Of a stretch of DNA of 32,760 bases, positions 22,248-31,087 are shown one piece after another (position 1 is the stretch's first letter; each line of letters opens with the position of its first letter). Location of the stretch: positions 1 through 32,760 of the forward strand of contig JAAMPI010000540.1 in the NCBI GenBank assembly GCA_013054445.1, read 5' to 3'. The stretch comes from Cudoniella acicularis. Its lineage: Eukaryota; Ascomycota; Leotiomycetes; Helotiales; Helotiaceae. The notes under the pieces are model-generated. The model worked only from the letters and a program-made list of their open reading frames with translations, was not told the origin of the DNA and made no database searches. A program made the translations under genes and the position numbers.

Positions 22248-22478
22248 CTAAAAAGCCGCCGCCGTAATGATACCCAATTTCCACAGCCACTGTATGCATG
22301 GCGCTCCTAGTCTCTCCGGCCATATCAAATCGAAAAAGGCCGCTGAGCCGAAGAAAATGGAGAGCAAGATGCACGAGAAGGTGTTGAATACTACTGCCGT
22401 GATGAAATCGTTTGCGTCGATCTTTGCGTCGATCTTTGCGTCGATCTTTGCATCGAGATATCCAAGCGCTCCATGCAT
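22248..22478 (-). CDS. Possible small membrane protein with DAKI repeats
   Basis: A 76-codon frame starting with ATG. An N-terminal run of DAKI tetrapeptides, encoded by a 12-bp tandem repeat, is followed by a hydrophobic stretch (about residues 26-52: FITAVVFNTFSCILLSIFF and on) and a short tail ending in GIITAAAF. The hydrophobicity suits one or two membrane spans. No homologue is recognised, there is no obvious promoter, and the opposite strand has a frame of similar length, so this may be chance. Confidence 0.25.
   Translation of the reverse strand: MHGALGYLDAKIDAKIDAKIDANDFITAVVFNTFSCILLSIFFGSAAFFDLIWPERLGAPCIQWLWKLGIITAAAF
22411..22458. repeat. 12-bp tandem repeat, four copies
   Basis: TTTGCGTCGATC occurs three times exactly from 22411 to 22446, and a fourth copy with two changes reaches 22458. 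As 12 is a multiple of three, copy-number change would keep any frame intact. Confidence 0.9.
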
Positions 22479-22638
22479 CTTTCATGATCAAGTCAATTGC
22501 TCCCCTGCGGGACTAGTTCGAAAGGCTGCCAGGGTCCAGGGAGCGTGTGGTGGGGCGTTAAAGAGGCTTCATAGCAGGTAGGGCGTAGCAAGATCACGTA
22601 GAAAGGAGTGTAAAGTCTTGATAGAGCGCCTTGATGAA

Positions 22639-22644
22639 TATAAA
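22639..22644 (+). promoter_or_regulatory. TATA box of the secreted-protein gene at 22863
   Basis: TATAAA lies about 220 bp before the start codon, followed by a leader rich in C, A and T (CAATTCAATCATTCTC). The leader length is plausible for a fungal gene. Confidence 0.4.
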
Positions 22645-22862
22645 TCACTGTCACGCACGTCTATCCTCACAAAAGAATATCACTATCAATTCAATCATTC
22701 TCGGTCAAACAAGTTCTCAGTTCCAATTCGAATAGCGCCTTACCAATAGACCTGATTCCAGCCACTTCGTGGTAACTTCTACAGTCTCTTTGTCTCGTCC
22801 CAGTCACAACGTTGATCCTTTTTCCACATTTAGTTGGTCTATACTATACGAACATCATAACT

Positions 22863-23827
22863 ATGGTTTTTTTCACAAGTCTTTTTACCGCACTGCTGGC
22901 CGCCTGTGCCGCTGCATCTCCTGCCGCCTCTCCTGTCTCCTCTTCTGCCGGGTCTGCTGTCCTACTAGCACCACACAATGATGAAAAGACTCTCATTGGC
23001 TATCGTGTCGTAAGCGAGGTATGTCATAGCGGTTGCTTTCTTCTATTTAGTTGATACTGACCCACATGCGCTTTAAGAAAGAAGCGCTGAGCATTAAGGG
23101 GATCGGTTGGTTGTATTGGGACACCGTTAAAACGCCTGCCTCGGCTCAGAAAGCTGGACAGTTCGGAATCGGTAAGTCATTGGGCTCCAGTCCTGATAGC
23201 TGGGACGGAAACTATGGAGGGGAACCCTGGTGTGAGTACTCTTTCTGTGCCTACTCCCTGATATGCACAAATGATAACCTGACTTCGACTTCAAACTGCT
23301 AGGTTCTGGCCAACACTGCTTCACTCAATGCCGCCAAAAAAGTCTATATCAACGCGAGGCCGGAGTTCGATGAGGAGTGGGTCGTCCACTACATTAGGCA
23401 AATCTCTACCGAATGGGATCCTAGTAAGGTGCTCCGCTTTGGACCGTGCGGCAAAGTCCAGGAGCTTCTTATTCCAGAGCATATGCTAGGATATCCAAAA
23501 AAGTCAGAAGGCAGTGGACCACTGGGGCTAAAAACCAGTTGTTATAGTAGCATAAAGAATATGAAGGCAGCGATGAAAAAAGCAGGCTTCGGTAACGGGC
23601 CTACGGTTGACTACGATGATTTCAAACCGACGATGGGGCCGGCGAGTAAGTTAAAGGGCCGCGAAAATGAAAAAAAAAAGCAAAAGTGGAAAAGGACAGA
23701 AAAGCAAAAGCGGAAAAGATCCAAAAGGCGAAAGTGGAAAAGCTCCAAAAGGCGGAAAGGTCTGCATGTTGTCTTAAGGAAAAGACAGTATTCTATTGGA
23801 TCTTATTCTAGGCGATCATTTTCTTAG
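22863..23827 (+). pseudogene. Secreted protein resembling enterotoxin/ADP-ribosyltransferase-like fungal proteins, frame lost at second splice
   Basis: The product starts with a clear signal peptide (residues 1-19, Leu/Ala-rich, then an Ala/Ser/Pro stretch). A GYRVVS motif follows, then a GxxGxG-type turn and a Trp/Cys pair; this layout recalls fungal secreted proteins of the heat-labile-enterotoxin A/ADP-ribosyltransferase-like kind. That assignment is by impression only; no catalytic Glu can be assigned. Exons are 22863-23018, 23078-23231 and 23303-23827, with introns of 59 and 71 bp (donors GTATGT and GTGAGT). The first junction keeps frame. At the second, exon 2 ends in phase 1 while the well-formed reading of exon 3 needs phase 0, a one-base conflict. 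The C-terminus is Lys/Arg-rich after an A10 run, and a neighbouring frame gives a regular Ser-Gly-Lys repeat instead, so another slip is possible. It may be inactive. Confidence 0.5.
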
Positions 23828-24276
23828 GTTTTATTTTAGAGCTATAGAGTTTAAATTATTTTAAATTATATAAATATATTTTTAAAATTACTCTTATTAT
23901 CTTCAATTAAGGATTCTTTTCTTTTTCTACTTTAATTAAATACCTTCAATTAATATGAAAGGAGTGGAATATTTCTTAGGATTAGAGAATTAAAGTACTG
24001 GACATAAATGGGAATACGCTTATCACGTGATTATGCTCTCCGCTGTTGGGCCTGAGGTCAGGACCTAGCATTAGCGAGAGCATAGATATCTCGAGGCCTC
24101 TGCACCGCTTATAGCTTAGCAGATGCAACCTCCATGTGCTCCCTGAAGCAACTCCAACCACTGCAAACACCGTTTGAGCGAACTGGGCCCGCGCGACACA
24201 TCTCATCTCAGCTGCTCTATCACGACGAGCATCAACTTTTAGCTGCACCGCAGATTCTCTACACACGCTTGTCGCT
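23828..24276. other. AT-rich strip followed by the leader of the 2EXR gene
   Basis: Positions 23830-23960 are strongly AT-rich with no frame, like a small RIP-altered remnant. From about 24000 the composition is normal, and 24120-24276 probably holds the promoter and leader of the gene at 24277. A CACGTGAT site lies near 24024. Confidence 0.45.
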
Positions 24277-25116
24277 ATGCCAACAACAAAACTCAGCACG
24301 CTGCCGAGAGAGCTTCGCGAAGAGATCTGGATGCTCGCACTGCTCCCTGATCCTGGCGTATACCACTTCGACCCGGACTGCTTCACGCCAAACGCGGATA
24401 TGGATAGTTTTGAAGACGAGAGATGGATGATCTCGAAGCGCAATTACCCGACGGTAATGCACCTATGTCAGGAATCGCGTCGCTTCTCTCTACACATCAT
24501 GGCACAAGAGCAAAAGAAGGAGCAGGAGGACGGCACCTTACCATACTACTGTCTCGGAAGTAGCGCCCGCCCGTTCAACCCAACGACCGATACGTTCTGG
24601 TTTAGTGATACATCTCGTTTGGACCATCCTTGGGTTACGCACCTTGGGAGTGTGATCGGTAGTCGTATCCATACTATTAAGAACCTCGCGCTTTCGTTAC
24701 AGTGTATCACGATTGACGCACCGGGAACCATCCTGCCCTCGGTGTGGAATTCTTTCAGGTGGAATCGACTAGGCCGCTTCGTGAGTTTAAGACGCGTCGA
24801 AGTTGTTTTTGGAGAGACGTGGGTTGACGGTAATAGCGAGTGTAAGAACGACCCTTATAGTAACCTTGAGAAGATAGCCGGGCTTCGACTAGAAAAATGG
24901 ACAGAGGGCTCATTGACGACGGAGACGCTAGACGATGTAGAGACGATTGTAAGCCGGGTACGGGAGAGCGTCGTGGAGGTCTTTCAGGATTTATATGAAC
25001 GAATACAGGAGGGTGAAAGGGAGGAGCTATCCCTGCCGGAAGGAGCCCTAGGCTGGCAGGATGGATCTGAGATTACTTTTCACGCGGCACAGATAGTTAA
25101 GGTCAAGACGTTATAA
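24277..25116 (+). CDS. 2EXR-domain protein, single exon, 279 residues
   Basis: The N-terminus has the 2EXR/F-box-like core: LSTLPRELREEIWMLALLPD (residues 6-25), a beta-rich stretch and HLCQESR at about 61-67. The middle continues the family pattern with a DTFWFSD strand, paired hydrophobic segments (IKNLALSLQCI) and a SLRRVEVVFGETW strand. The C-terminal 70 residues are Glu-rich and helical. No signal peptide or membrane span is seen. The role of this large fungal family is not established. Unlike the nearby F-box-like pair it is intact. It is a different family member from the four-exon gene at 494-2218. Confidence 0.8.
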   Translation: MPTTKLSTLPRELREEIWMLALLPDPGVYHFDPDCFTPNADMDSFEDERWMISKRNYPTVMHLCQESRRFSLHIMAQEQKKEQEDGTLPYYCLGSSARPFNPTTDTFWFSDTSRLDHPWVTHLGSVIGSRIHTIKNLALSLQCITIDAPGTILPSVWNSFRWNRLGRFVSLRRVEVVFGETWVDGNSECKNDPYSNLEKIAGLRLEKWTEGSLTTETLDDVETIVSRVRESVVEVFQDLYERIQEGEREELSLPEGALGWQDGSEITFHAAQIVKVKTL

Positions 25117-25373
25117 GAGTATTTCCAGCTTCTCTTAACTACACAACTACCAAGGTGTATCATATAAACTATAAAAATGAATCAGAAATAGTGAGATGTC
25201 TGATATTGGAAATACCGCTCGTTTATAAACTAGAACAATAGCTAAGAAATGGAAATTTTCCCTTATGCGCTTTGAAACAACGAGATTGTGATTCCTGGAT
25301 TGTTACTATAATATAGAAGTTTTCTTTCCTTCTCTCCTTCTGCTTCTCTCCTTCCCTCTTCTCCCCTCTCCCC

Positions 25374-25415
25374 TCTCACATCTCACATCTCACATCTCAC
25401 ATCTCACATCTCACA
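25374..25415. repeat. 7-bp microsatellite, six copies of TCTCACA
   Basis: Six exact TCTCACA units follow a CT-rich tract (25320-25373). They pass straight into the 13-bp repeat that starts at 25416. Confidence 0.95.
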
Positions 25416-25532
25416 TAGACTTCTCACGTAGCCTTCTCACGCAGCCTTCTCACATAAGCTTCTCGCGTAGCCTTCTCATGTAAGCTTCTTATATAGGCTT
25501 CTTACGTAGCCTTCCCACGTAGCCTTCTCACG
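25416..25532. repeat. 13-bp minisatellite, nine imperfect copies of TAGCCTTCTCACG
   Basis: Nine units of exactly 13 bases can be lined up without gaps. Many differences between them are transitions (C/T, G/A). The TTCTCAC core shares sequence with the preceding 7-bp unit, so the two arrays may share an origin. Confidence 0.9.
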
Positions 25533-26254
25533 CAAGTTAGCCTCTGCTTCTCCCTTCGCATCTATGTGAGTTCCTCCCTCTCCCTACGTACTAGTTTTAC
25601 TTAACTTTTTAGTGAACAGGATAGCGAATAGGATTATAGGATTGCGGATAGAATAGCGAACTAAACAGTAGACGAAGGAGGACTGAACAGCGGATAAAGG
25701 ACCAAATGATGAATGTCTGTGTTTTAAGTAAAATATGGAAAAAAATATAGAAAAATATTTAGAAAAGCACTTCTAAAAAACGTACAAAAATAAGTACAAG
25801 TTTATAGAAGTTAATTTACATAGTAACTTCTAAGTTCTATATTACATCCATGGTTTTGCTACCGTGGTACAGATTGCTATAAACGTAATCTATCCCATGT
25901 TAATTGCGAATTTGTGACTAGACGCAGGCAACAACGCCAGGCGGAGCAGGAGTCATCGTGGTCATCACTCCTTAAGCGAGGCGCGGCTCCGAGAGTCCCA
26001 TGAGACAAGTGATATATATAGGTGATGGAAGTAGCTATAATTGGCTGCTGCCGCGCCTTCTGGGGGAGAGGGGGGTTGATTTACGGTATTGCCAGAGCCT
26101 CAATTATGATCCTCAGTTTCTAGTACTGAAAAGTCATCTTTGCTGCTAGTCTCACGAGAAATGAAGAAATCCTCATTTATAGGATTTGGTCTATGGCGAC
26201 GGATCTCAGCCCTCAAACACTTATATAGCTGACTCTATCTAGTCCTTAGACATG
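25533..26254. other. No gene seen; relic-like DNA
   Basis: Positions 25600-25700 contain loose repeats of GGATAGCGAATAG and GGATTATAGG type. 25730-25830 is A-rich. No frame longer than about 60 codons has any recognisable content. TATATA boxes lie at about 26014 and 26222; the second may serve the gene at 26414. Confidence 0.4.
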
Positions 26255-26305
26255 CCATCAAGCAGTTTTTTCCATCGAGCAGTCTTTTCCATCAAGCAGT
26301 CCTTT
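26255..26305. repeat. 17-bp tandem repeat, three copies, in the promoter of the gene at 26414
   Basis: Three 17-base units of the form CCATCRAGCAGTYYTTT run from 26255 to 26305 without gaps, about 110 bp upstream of the start codon and just after a TATATA box near 26222. They may lie in the leader or the core promoter. Confidence 0.8.
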
Positions 26306-26413
26306 CCAACCATCATTCTTCGCTTTCAATCAACATCTTCTGCCAGCTTATACCTGCTACCTCACCCCAAATTGCTCCCGAAACCTGGATCAGCACAGAG
26401 ATATCAATAAACC

Positions 26414-26743
26414 ATGCGTTGGCTGATTGCTCTTACGCTTGCGTCTGTTTGGCTGCTTGGGCCGCTAGTTCACGCTGGTCCTAATTTGATAGAGATACCT
26501 GACCTCCCTTGGTACAATTATGATGAACGTATTGAGGGTGGAAACGAAAATAGCCTTCCAGGTGCGGTAAAAAAATTCTACGAAGATATGAAAGAAAATT
26601 ATGATCATGGAGAGTGGGGTGACTATCCCTTGCCCGTCATGGCAGCAGGTATGGTCGTCGACGGGCAAACTTATATCTGTTCTAGCGGATCCTATCCGGA
26701 AGGTCAGCACACCCTCTGTGTTACGGCTCTGCAAAGGCACTAG
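26414..26743 (+). CDS. Small secreted protein, 109 residues
   Basis: A clear signal peptide (about residues 1-21, MRWLIALTLASVWLLGPLVHA) is followed by an acidic mature part of about 88 residues with Trp/Tyr-rich PWYNYDE and two cysteines near the C-terminus (YICSSG, TLCVTA). It has no intron, the start context is AAACCATGC, and a leader rich in C/A/T precedes it. The family is not known; its size and secretion make it effector-like, which is inference only. The stop is six bases before the first LTR-like block, so the original C-terminus may have been longer and cut by an insertion. Confidence 0.6.
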   Translation: MRWLIALTLASVWLLGPLVHAGPNLIEIPDLPWYNYDERIEGGNENSLPGAVKKFYEDMKENYDHGEWGDYPLPVMAAGMVVDGQTYICSSGSYPEGQHTLCVTALQRH

Positions 26744-26748
26744 GGCCC

Positions 26749-27058
26749 TGACGTCACGTGGGGACGTATTTGCAAGAAGGTGCTGTATTATCGAAGAGAC
26801 TAAACTAAGGAGAGAAGAAGAGGTTCTCCCGGAGGGAGAAGCTCTATTTAACTACACAAATAGCGCTAGTAAGCGAAGTAGTCCGTAAGCGACTCCCCTG
26901 GATAGTGAGTCACTCGGTCAGTCGTCAAGCCATTGAATCGACTATCGATCAGAAGGACAGGCTATTATCAAGTCATTGAATCGACGAGCGTCGAATCAAG
27001 TCATTACGTCGACTACTATCAAGTCAATCTATCCTGGCGTCGAACTAGGTCTGTGACA
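26749..27058. mobile_element. LTR-like block, 310 bp, TG...CA ends
   Basis: The block starts TGACGTCACGTGG and ends TCTGTGACA, giving short inverted ends (TG..CA; read backwards TGTCACAG). It has normal base content, then changes abruptly to AT-rich DNA. It contains four TCAAGYCA motifs (near 26925, 26968, 26996 and 27019), three of them followed by a TCGAC. No second copy is in the window, and no primer-binding site is visible after it, so solo LTR or unrelated insertion are both possible. Confidence 0.35.
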
Positions 27059-27784
27059 AGGATAATATAAAATTAACTTAATTTAAAATAACTAAATATA
27101 TAAACTATAAAAGATAAGTACTATTAAACTTTAAAGTTAATAATAAAATATATTTATCTTCCGAAGAACTTAAAAGTAATTAACTATTAAAAAAGCTTAA
27201 TAATAAAAACTATAGTTCTTTTAAAATATTAAAACGAATAAAACTAAACGCTTATAAATTAAACCTTTTTAATAATATATAAATTTATTCTATTTTCTAT
27301 ACTAGCCTACTCTCTTATAACTCTTAAAATCTACTACTAAGCTAAGTTATTAAACCTTTAAAACTAATTATAATTAATAAAGTTCTTAAATAAAAAGTTA
27401 AACAAATATTAAACTTAAAGATATTATATAGAAAACTACGATATAAGGCCGACTAAGTTACTTTATTACTAGATAATAAGTTTTATTCTATTAAAAATTT
27501 TAAGAATACTTAAGAATTTATCGACGATTTCTATATTCGGTATTTAAAGAGACCCGGACCTATTAATTTAAAGGTAATACTAATAAAGAAAGAAGTAGAG
27601 AAAGCTTTATTTACTTTATAAGTAAAATTAAAGAAAAAGTAAAAATTTTAAAGTTTAAGGAGAACTTTTTATATTATATAAGGCTAAATAAGGCCGTAGG
27701 AAGAAGTTTATATAATAAAAGAAGGCTTTTAAAAGGCTGGGATTAAGAGCTTAATATGACTCGCTCTTTCGGAGGGGGGAGTAC
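27059..27784. mobile_element. AT-rich internal remnant of a retroelement, no open frame
   Basis: About 725 bp rich in A and T with stops in all frames. It ends with the purine run GGAGGGGGGA (27771-27780), which looks like a polypurine tract directly before the next LTR-like block. The content is consistent with a RIP-altered gag region, but nothing can be translated. Confidence 0.4.
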
Positions 27785-27987
27785 TATCATAGTTAGACCC
27801 TCTAGCTTACCTGGTTGCTACGTCATAGTCACGTGTTCTTGCGTCTTAGCGCGCCTCGCTTAGCTTAGAGCACTGACTCATCCTCTGGAGTATATCTTCG
27901 TCGACGCTCCTCGACCTTCTTAGATCTCTAGCTTAGTTATTCTCGTTGATAGAATGCTATTTGATCTGCTCCGGGATTCGCCTGACA
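27785..27987. mobile_element. 3' LTR-like block, 203 bp
   Basis: It starts TATCATAGTTAGACCC right after the polypurine-like run and ends GCCTGACA. The ends would be perfect 5-bp inverted repeats (TGTCA...TGACA) but for one G-to-A change, which suits RIP. It is not similar to the block at 26749-27058, so the two are not a pair from one element. The base content is normal, unlike the interior next to it. Confidence 0.45.
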
Positions 27988-28263
27988 GTATATCTAGTAA
28001 CTTAGAATTAAAATTTAAGTAGTTATATAAGTAAAAGTATTAATTTAAGGCTAGAGTTTTAAGTTAAAATATCGCGATTTTTAGTACGAAATCTCGCTAG
28101 GACACTTGCTTCCGATAACCACAAGCGAAGCAATGTCGGAGGTGCGCCGACTATTATAGTTATACTCGACTTTTTCTTCGGCTGGTTCCGTATTAGTCGC
28201 CGGACGTGAGCAGCGGCCGCTTTCATCTGAACAGAAGGCGAGCATCCCTGAGCCGAGGCCTAG
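27988..28263. other. No gene seen
   Basis: AT-rich to about 28080, then normal composition with a minus-strand frame of 76 codons (28081-28311) that overlaps the left arm of the inverted-repeat element and has no recognisable content. Confidence 0.4.
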
Positions 28264-28537
28264 CGAGCTGGCCCGCATAGGTCTGTGCACTACAGGGCAT
28301 TTCACATACAAATAAAAATCGAAAGTATTTTAAAGTTAGACTTTTATTTTTATAGAACATAATTTAGCTATTTTTATGCTTACTACCATAACCCCAGATT
28401 ATTGGAATCTTAAGAGGCCGAGAAATTTTGAAGTGATGGTCTTGATTTCACGATTTTGAGGCCTGAAGGGGTTTTTACGAGGCCTGAAGATTACCGAAAA
28501 ATGCCCTGTAGTGCACAGACTTATGCGGGCCAGCTCG
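28264..28537. mobile_element. 274-bp MITE-like element with 39-bp terminal inverted arms
   Basis: The left arm 28264-28302 and the right arm 28499-28537 are inverted copies matching at 38 of 39 positions. Outer ends read CGAGCTGGCCCGCAT; inner ends read TACAGGGCATTT. The interior is AT-rich and non-coding and holds two GAGGCCTGAA motifs near 28460 and 28480. A TA stands next to each end (with one extra base on the left), so a TA target duplication of the Tc1/mariner type is possible. It lacks a transposase, so it would be non-autonomous. Confidence 0.75.
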
Positions 28538-29182
28538 TAAGCGGAAGGTTAACACGCTTGAGCAGAGCCTAATTATAGCATGAGTATACCGGAGCTAACC
28601 ACTACAAAGGTGTTTTCATTACTCGGTTTCGGGTTTTCAATCCTTCGGATCCTTTGGTCGGGTTAGTTGTCAGTTTGTCGGCCGCTGAGCCCCCAAGGAC
28701 GCTTGCATCGGCTTATTCCCAGTAGCCGTGGTTTTCGCAGTAGGAGAATAACCGGCCCGGGTATCAGCACTTACTGTGCCTCACGTTATAAAGTTAATCT
28801 TACTTGTCAACTAATCGAAACGGGTGATTTATTTTAGCAGTATTACTCCGCTCAACATATCAAAATAGACATGTCATAGCGTTTGTTTCAAGTACCGATT
28901 TTTTTATGAGTGCGACAAATTCATGAGCCAGCGGAGAGTAAATATTAGTTTAGTCTCAACTAAGCCTTCGGCAAGGAAGGCTTATGCTTACACTCCTTCA
29001 CTTCTTAGCGCCGTACTCGACCTCTTATGAAAGCAAAAATAGAATACTGTTTTTCATCTCCAACATATGAGCTACAGAAGTGAAGAATGCGAATAAAATC
29101 ACTATTAAACCCAAGACTTCAAAACATACATCTGGAGCAAAGCAATCTTTCCATATCAACCAACCTTCCATTCTATCTCAAA
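28538..29182. promoter_or_regulatory. Gene-free stretch and promoter of the SGNH hydrolase
   Basis: No supported frame is seen up to 29182. The last ~150 bases are A/C/T-rich and leader-like. Two upstream ATGs (near 29080-29087) open frames, one of them in frame with the hydrolase, but the signal peptide begins at the ATG at 29183, so that start is preferred. Confidence 0.4.
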
Positions 29183-30422
29183 ATGCCTTCGAAATTTCGA
29201 GTTTCATTGCCCATGCTGATTATTGGTTTAATATTCAGCCCTTCTGTTCACGCCTTCTTTCCAACTCAAATACACGGCCTGGGAGATTCCTACGCCGCTG
29301 GTCTTGGAGCTGGAACACTTTTAGACTCGGACTTCAAAGAGAAACCTGAGTTTGGCTGCCTCCAATTTGACGGTGGATACGTCCATAGGTTACTCGCGGC
29401 TGCGTTCCCAGGACAAAATACTGACGACGCCAACCGCACGGTGAACCTTGGTTGTTCCGGGGCGAAGACACAAGATGTTATCAACGATCAGATCCCCAAT
29501 ATTGGCGGTGCAGATTTGGTGAGGCCCCTCGAACTTTTGGAGAAGGTATACACAGTGTGCTGACTGACACTTGTAGATCACTCTGCAAATCGGTGGTAAC
29601 GATGTAGGCTTCGCAGACATTCTAGGGAACTGCGTGATGAACTCCTGCTTTCCTGGGGCCTGCGGTACAACGGATTGCGATAGTGCCCTTGCAGCTGGAA
29701 CAGATATAGTCAGTAACCAGATCCAAGGGAAGCTCTTGAGTACATACCAGGCGCTCCAGCAGAAGATGACCTCCGACGCTCATGTCCTCGTGATCGGATA
29801 CACCCAGTTCTGGAACGCTGCTACTGATCAATGCGATAACGCGGACTGGGGTGTCCTACGTTCCAATCTAATGACAAAAGCGAGAAGGCAGGCGATGAAT
29901 ACACTCTCAATCAGCATGAACCAAAAGATCGAGGCGGCAGTAAACCAGCTGAATGACCCCCGGTTCACATTTATCAATCCAGATCCATTCTTTGAAGGCC
30001 ATCGTTTCTGCGAGGATGGGATAACAGAACCTCAGCAACAAGGTCAGAATAGGCCAGACCTCTTCATTCACGAGTGGTACACTCCTCAAGGCCAGTTTGA
30101 CGGAACCGTCCTGAACGGTACTCTCAATGGGCCATGGAATACACTGGAGAACTCAATTCTGGGAGAGGCCGCGAGTGGGGGAAATTCGACCCCACTCTCG
30201 GGCGCTTTTCCTCAACAAATGCTGGACTCAGGTGTTACCATCCAAAAAGCCGGCGGTCTTCCACCAAAACTGGCAGGCTATTTCAAGGTCTTTCACCCCA
30301 CTCAAGCGGGCCACGACGCAATTCTCCAAGCAATTAAGTCCACGGTGAATGTGATACCCAATCAGGCTGGCACAAACATGGTAAGTTTTACCCCGGACGG
30401 TTTTGGATATCCTCGTCGCTAA
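29183..30422 (+). CDS. Secreted SGNH/GDSL-type hydrolase
   Basis: Probable extracellular esterase or lipase of the SGNH superfamily; the substrate is unknown. Exons are 29183-29518 and 29577-30422; the 58-bp intron (GTGAGG...TTGTAG, branch-like CTGAC) is in phase 0, giving 393 residues. A signal peptide covers about residues 1-24 (ends SVHA). Block I is GDSYAAG with nucleophile Ser36; a Gly block lies in NLGCSGAKT; block III is GGND at 118-121; block V is HPTQAGH at 352-358. Cysteines in CVMNSCFPGACGTTDC suggest disulfides. A strong GTAAGT site follows Met380: splicing there into the downstream Pro/Thr-rich relic would make a longer protein, but frames do not match well, so I keep the unspliced end. 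Confidence 0.85.
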
Positions 30423-30568
30423 TGGGATTCAAGCATCCAAATACTACATGTATACTTGTGAGGGCGGATGGGCCAAATCCTGTGCTTAATTTCGCCTGTG
30501 AAGATATTCACGGCGCAATCAGTAAGATCACTGCGAGCACTTAGCTCGTTTCAAGGGTAGAGTCGCTA

Positions 30569-31087
30569 ATGATGCTCCCAGATCTCCCAGACCAAGGCGC
30601 AGAAAACAGCACCGCAACAATTTCGCTGATTCCGACTTCCACCGGCCTCTCCCCTTTCGGCCAAAGCCTTTTGACGCCGACAGCTTTTGCCACAGTATCA
30701 TGGCCACGCTTCTTTGGTGATGTGTTTCTTAACGAAGATAACTGTCTCGTTGACGCCGGCTGTTAGTAGCATCTCCATCCTTTTACGCTGACCTTGTACG
30801 AGCCGGGCTAATGCGAGACCCCCCCAACAGTCAATTCTATTGGCACGCAATGCGTGACGACCACCATCTCTAATCCCGCCGCCGTCACAAACCCCGCCTT
30901 TACAGGGGGCGATTCCTCGCTTCCCACATTCACTTCCCTCCATCTGGGCCCCGGCATTGTAATTCCGCCGACCCCAATCTCGCTTGCGCCTCCACCAGCT
31001 ACAACGACCGCGGACTGTTGTCCGCAGGCATGCTTTGCGGGGTTACAACTTATTGATAAATCACAGTGCTCGTGCTGTCCATTTTAA
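30569..31087 (+). pseudogene. C-terminal relic of a secreted Pro/Thr/Cys-rich protein with three stops
   Basis: One frame runs from 30569 to 31087, interrupted only by TAG at 30764-30766, TAG at 30767-30769 and TAA at 30809-30811. Either side reads like one protein: a Ser/Thr-rich segment, CETPPTVNSIGTQCVTTTI, a Pro-rich linker (GPGIVIPPTPISLAPPP) and a final Cys-rich end (DCCPQACFAGLQL and CSCCPF). All three stops can come from CAG or CAA by C-to-T at CpA, the favoured RIP change. It may once have been the tail of the upstream hydrolase gene or of another secreted protein. The family is not recognised. Confidence 0.5.

Noticed and set aside
25374..25532. Short regular repeats as a CRISPR-like array
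   Set aside because: Units are contiguous with no spacers, and the genome is fungal; they are simple tandem repeats.
26749..27987. One complete LTR retrotransposon with paired LTRs
   Set aside because: The two blocks are not similar in either orientation, and no primer-binding site follows the left one.
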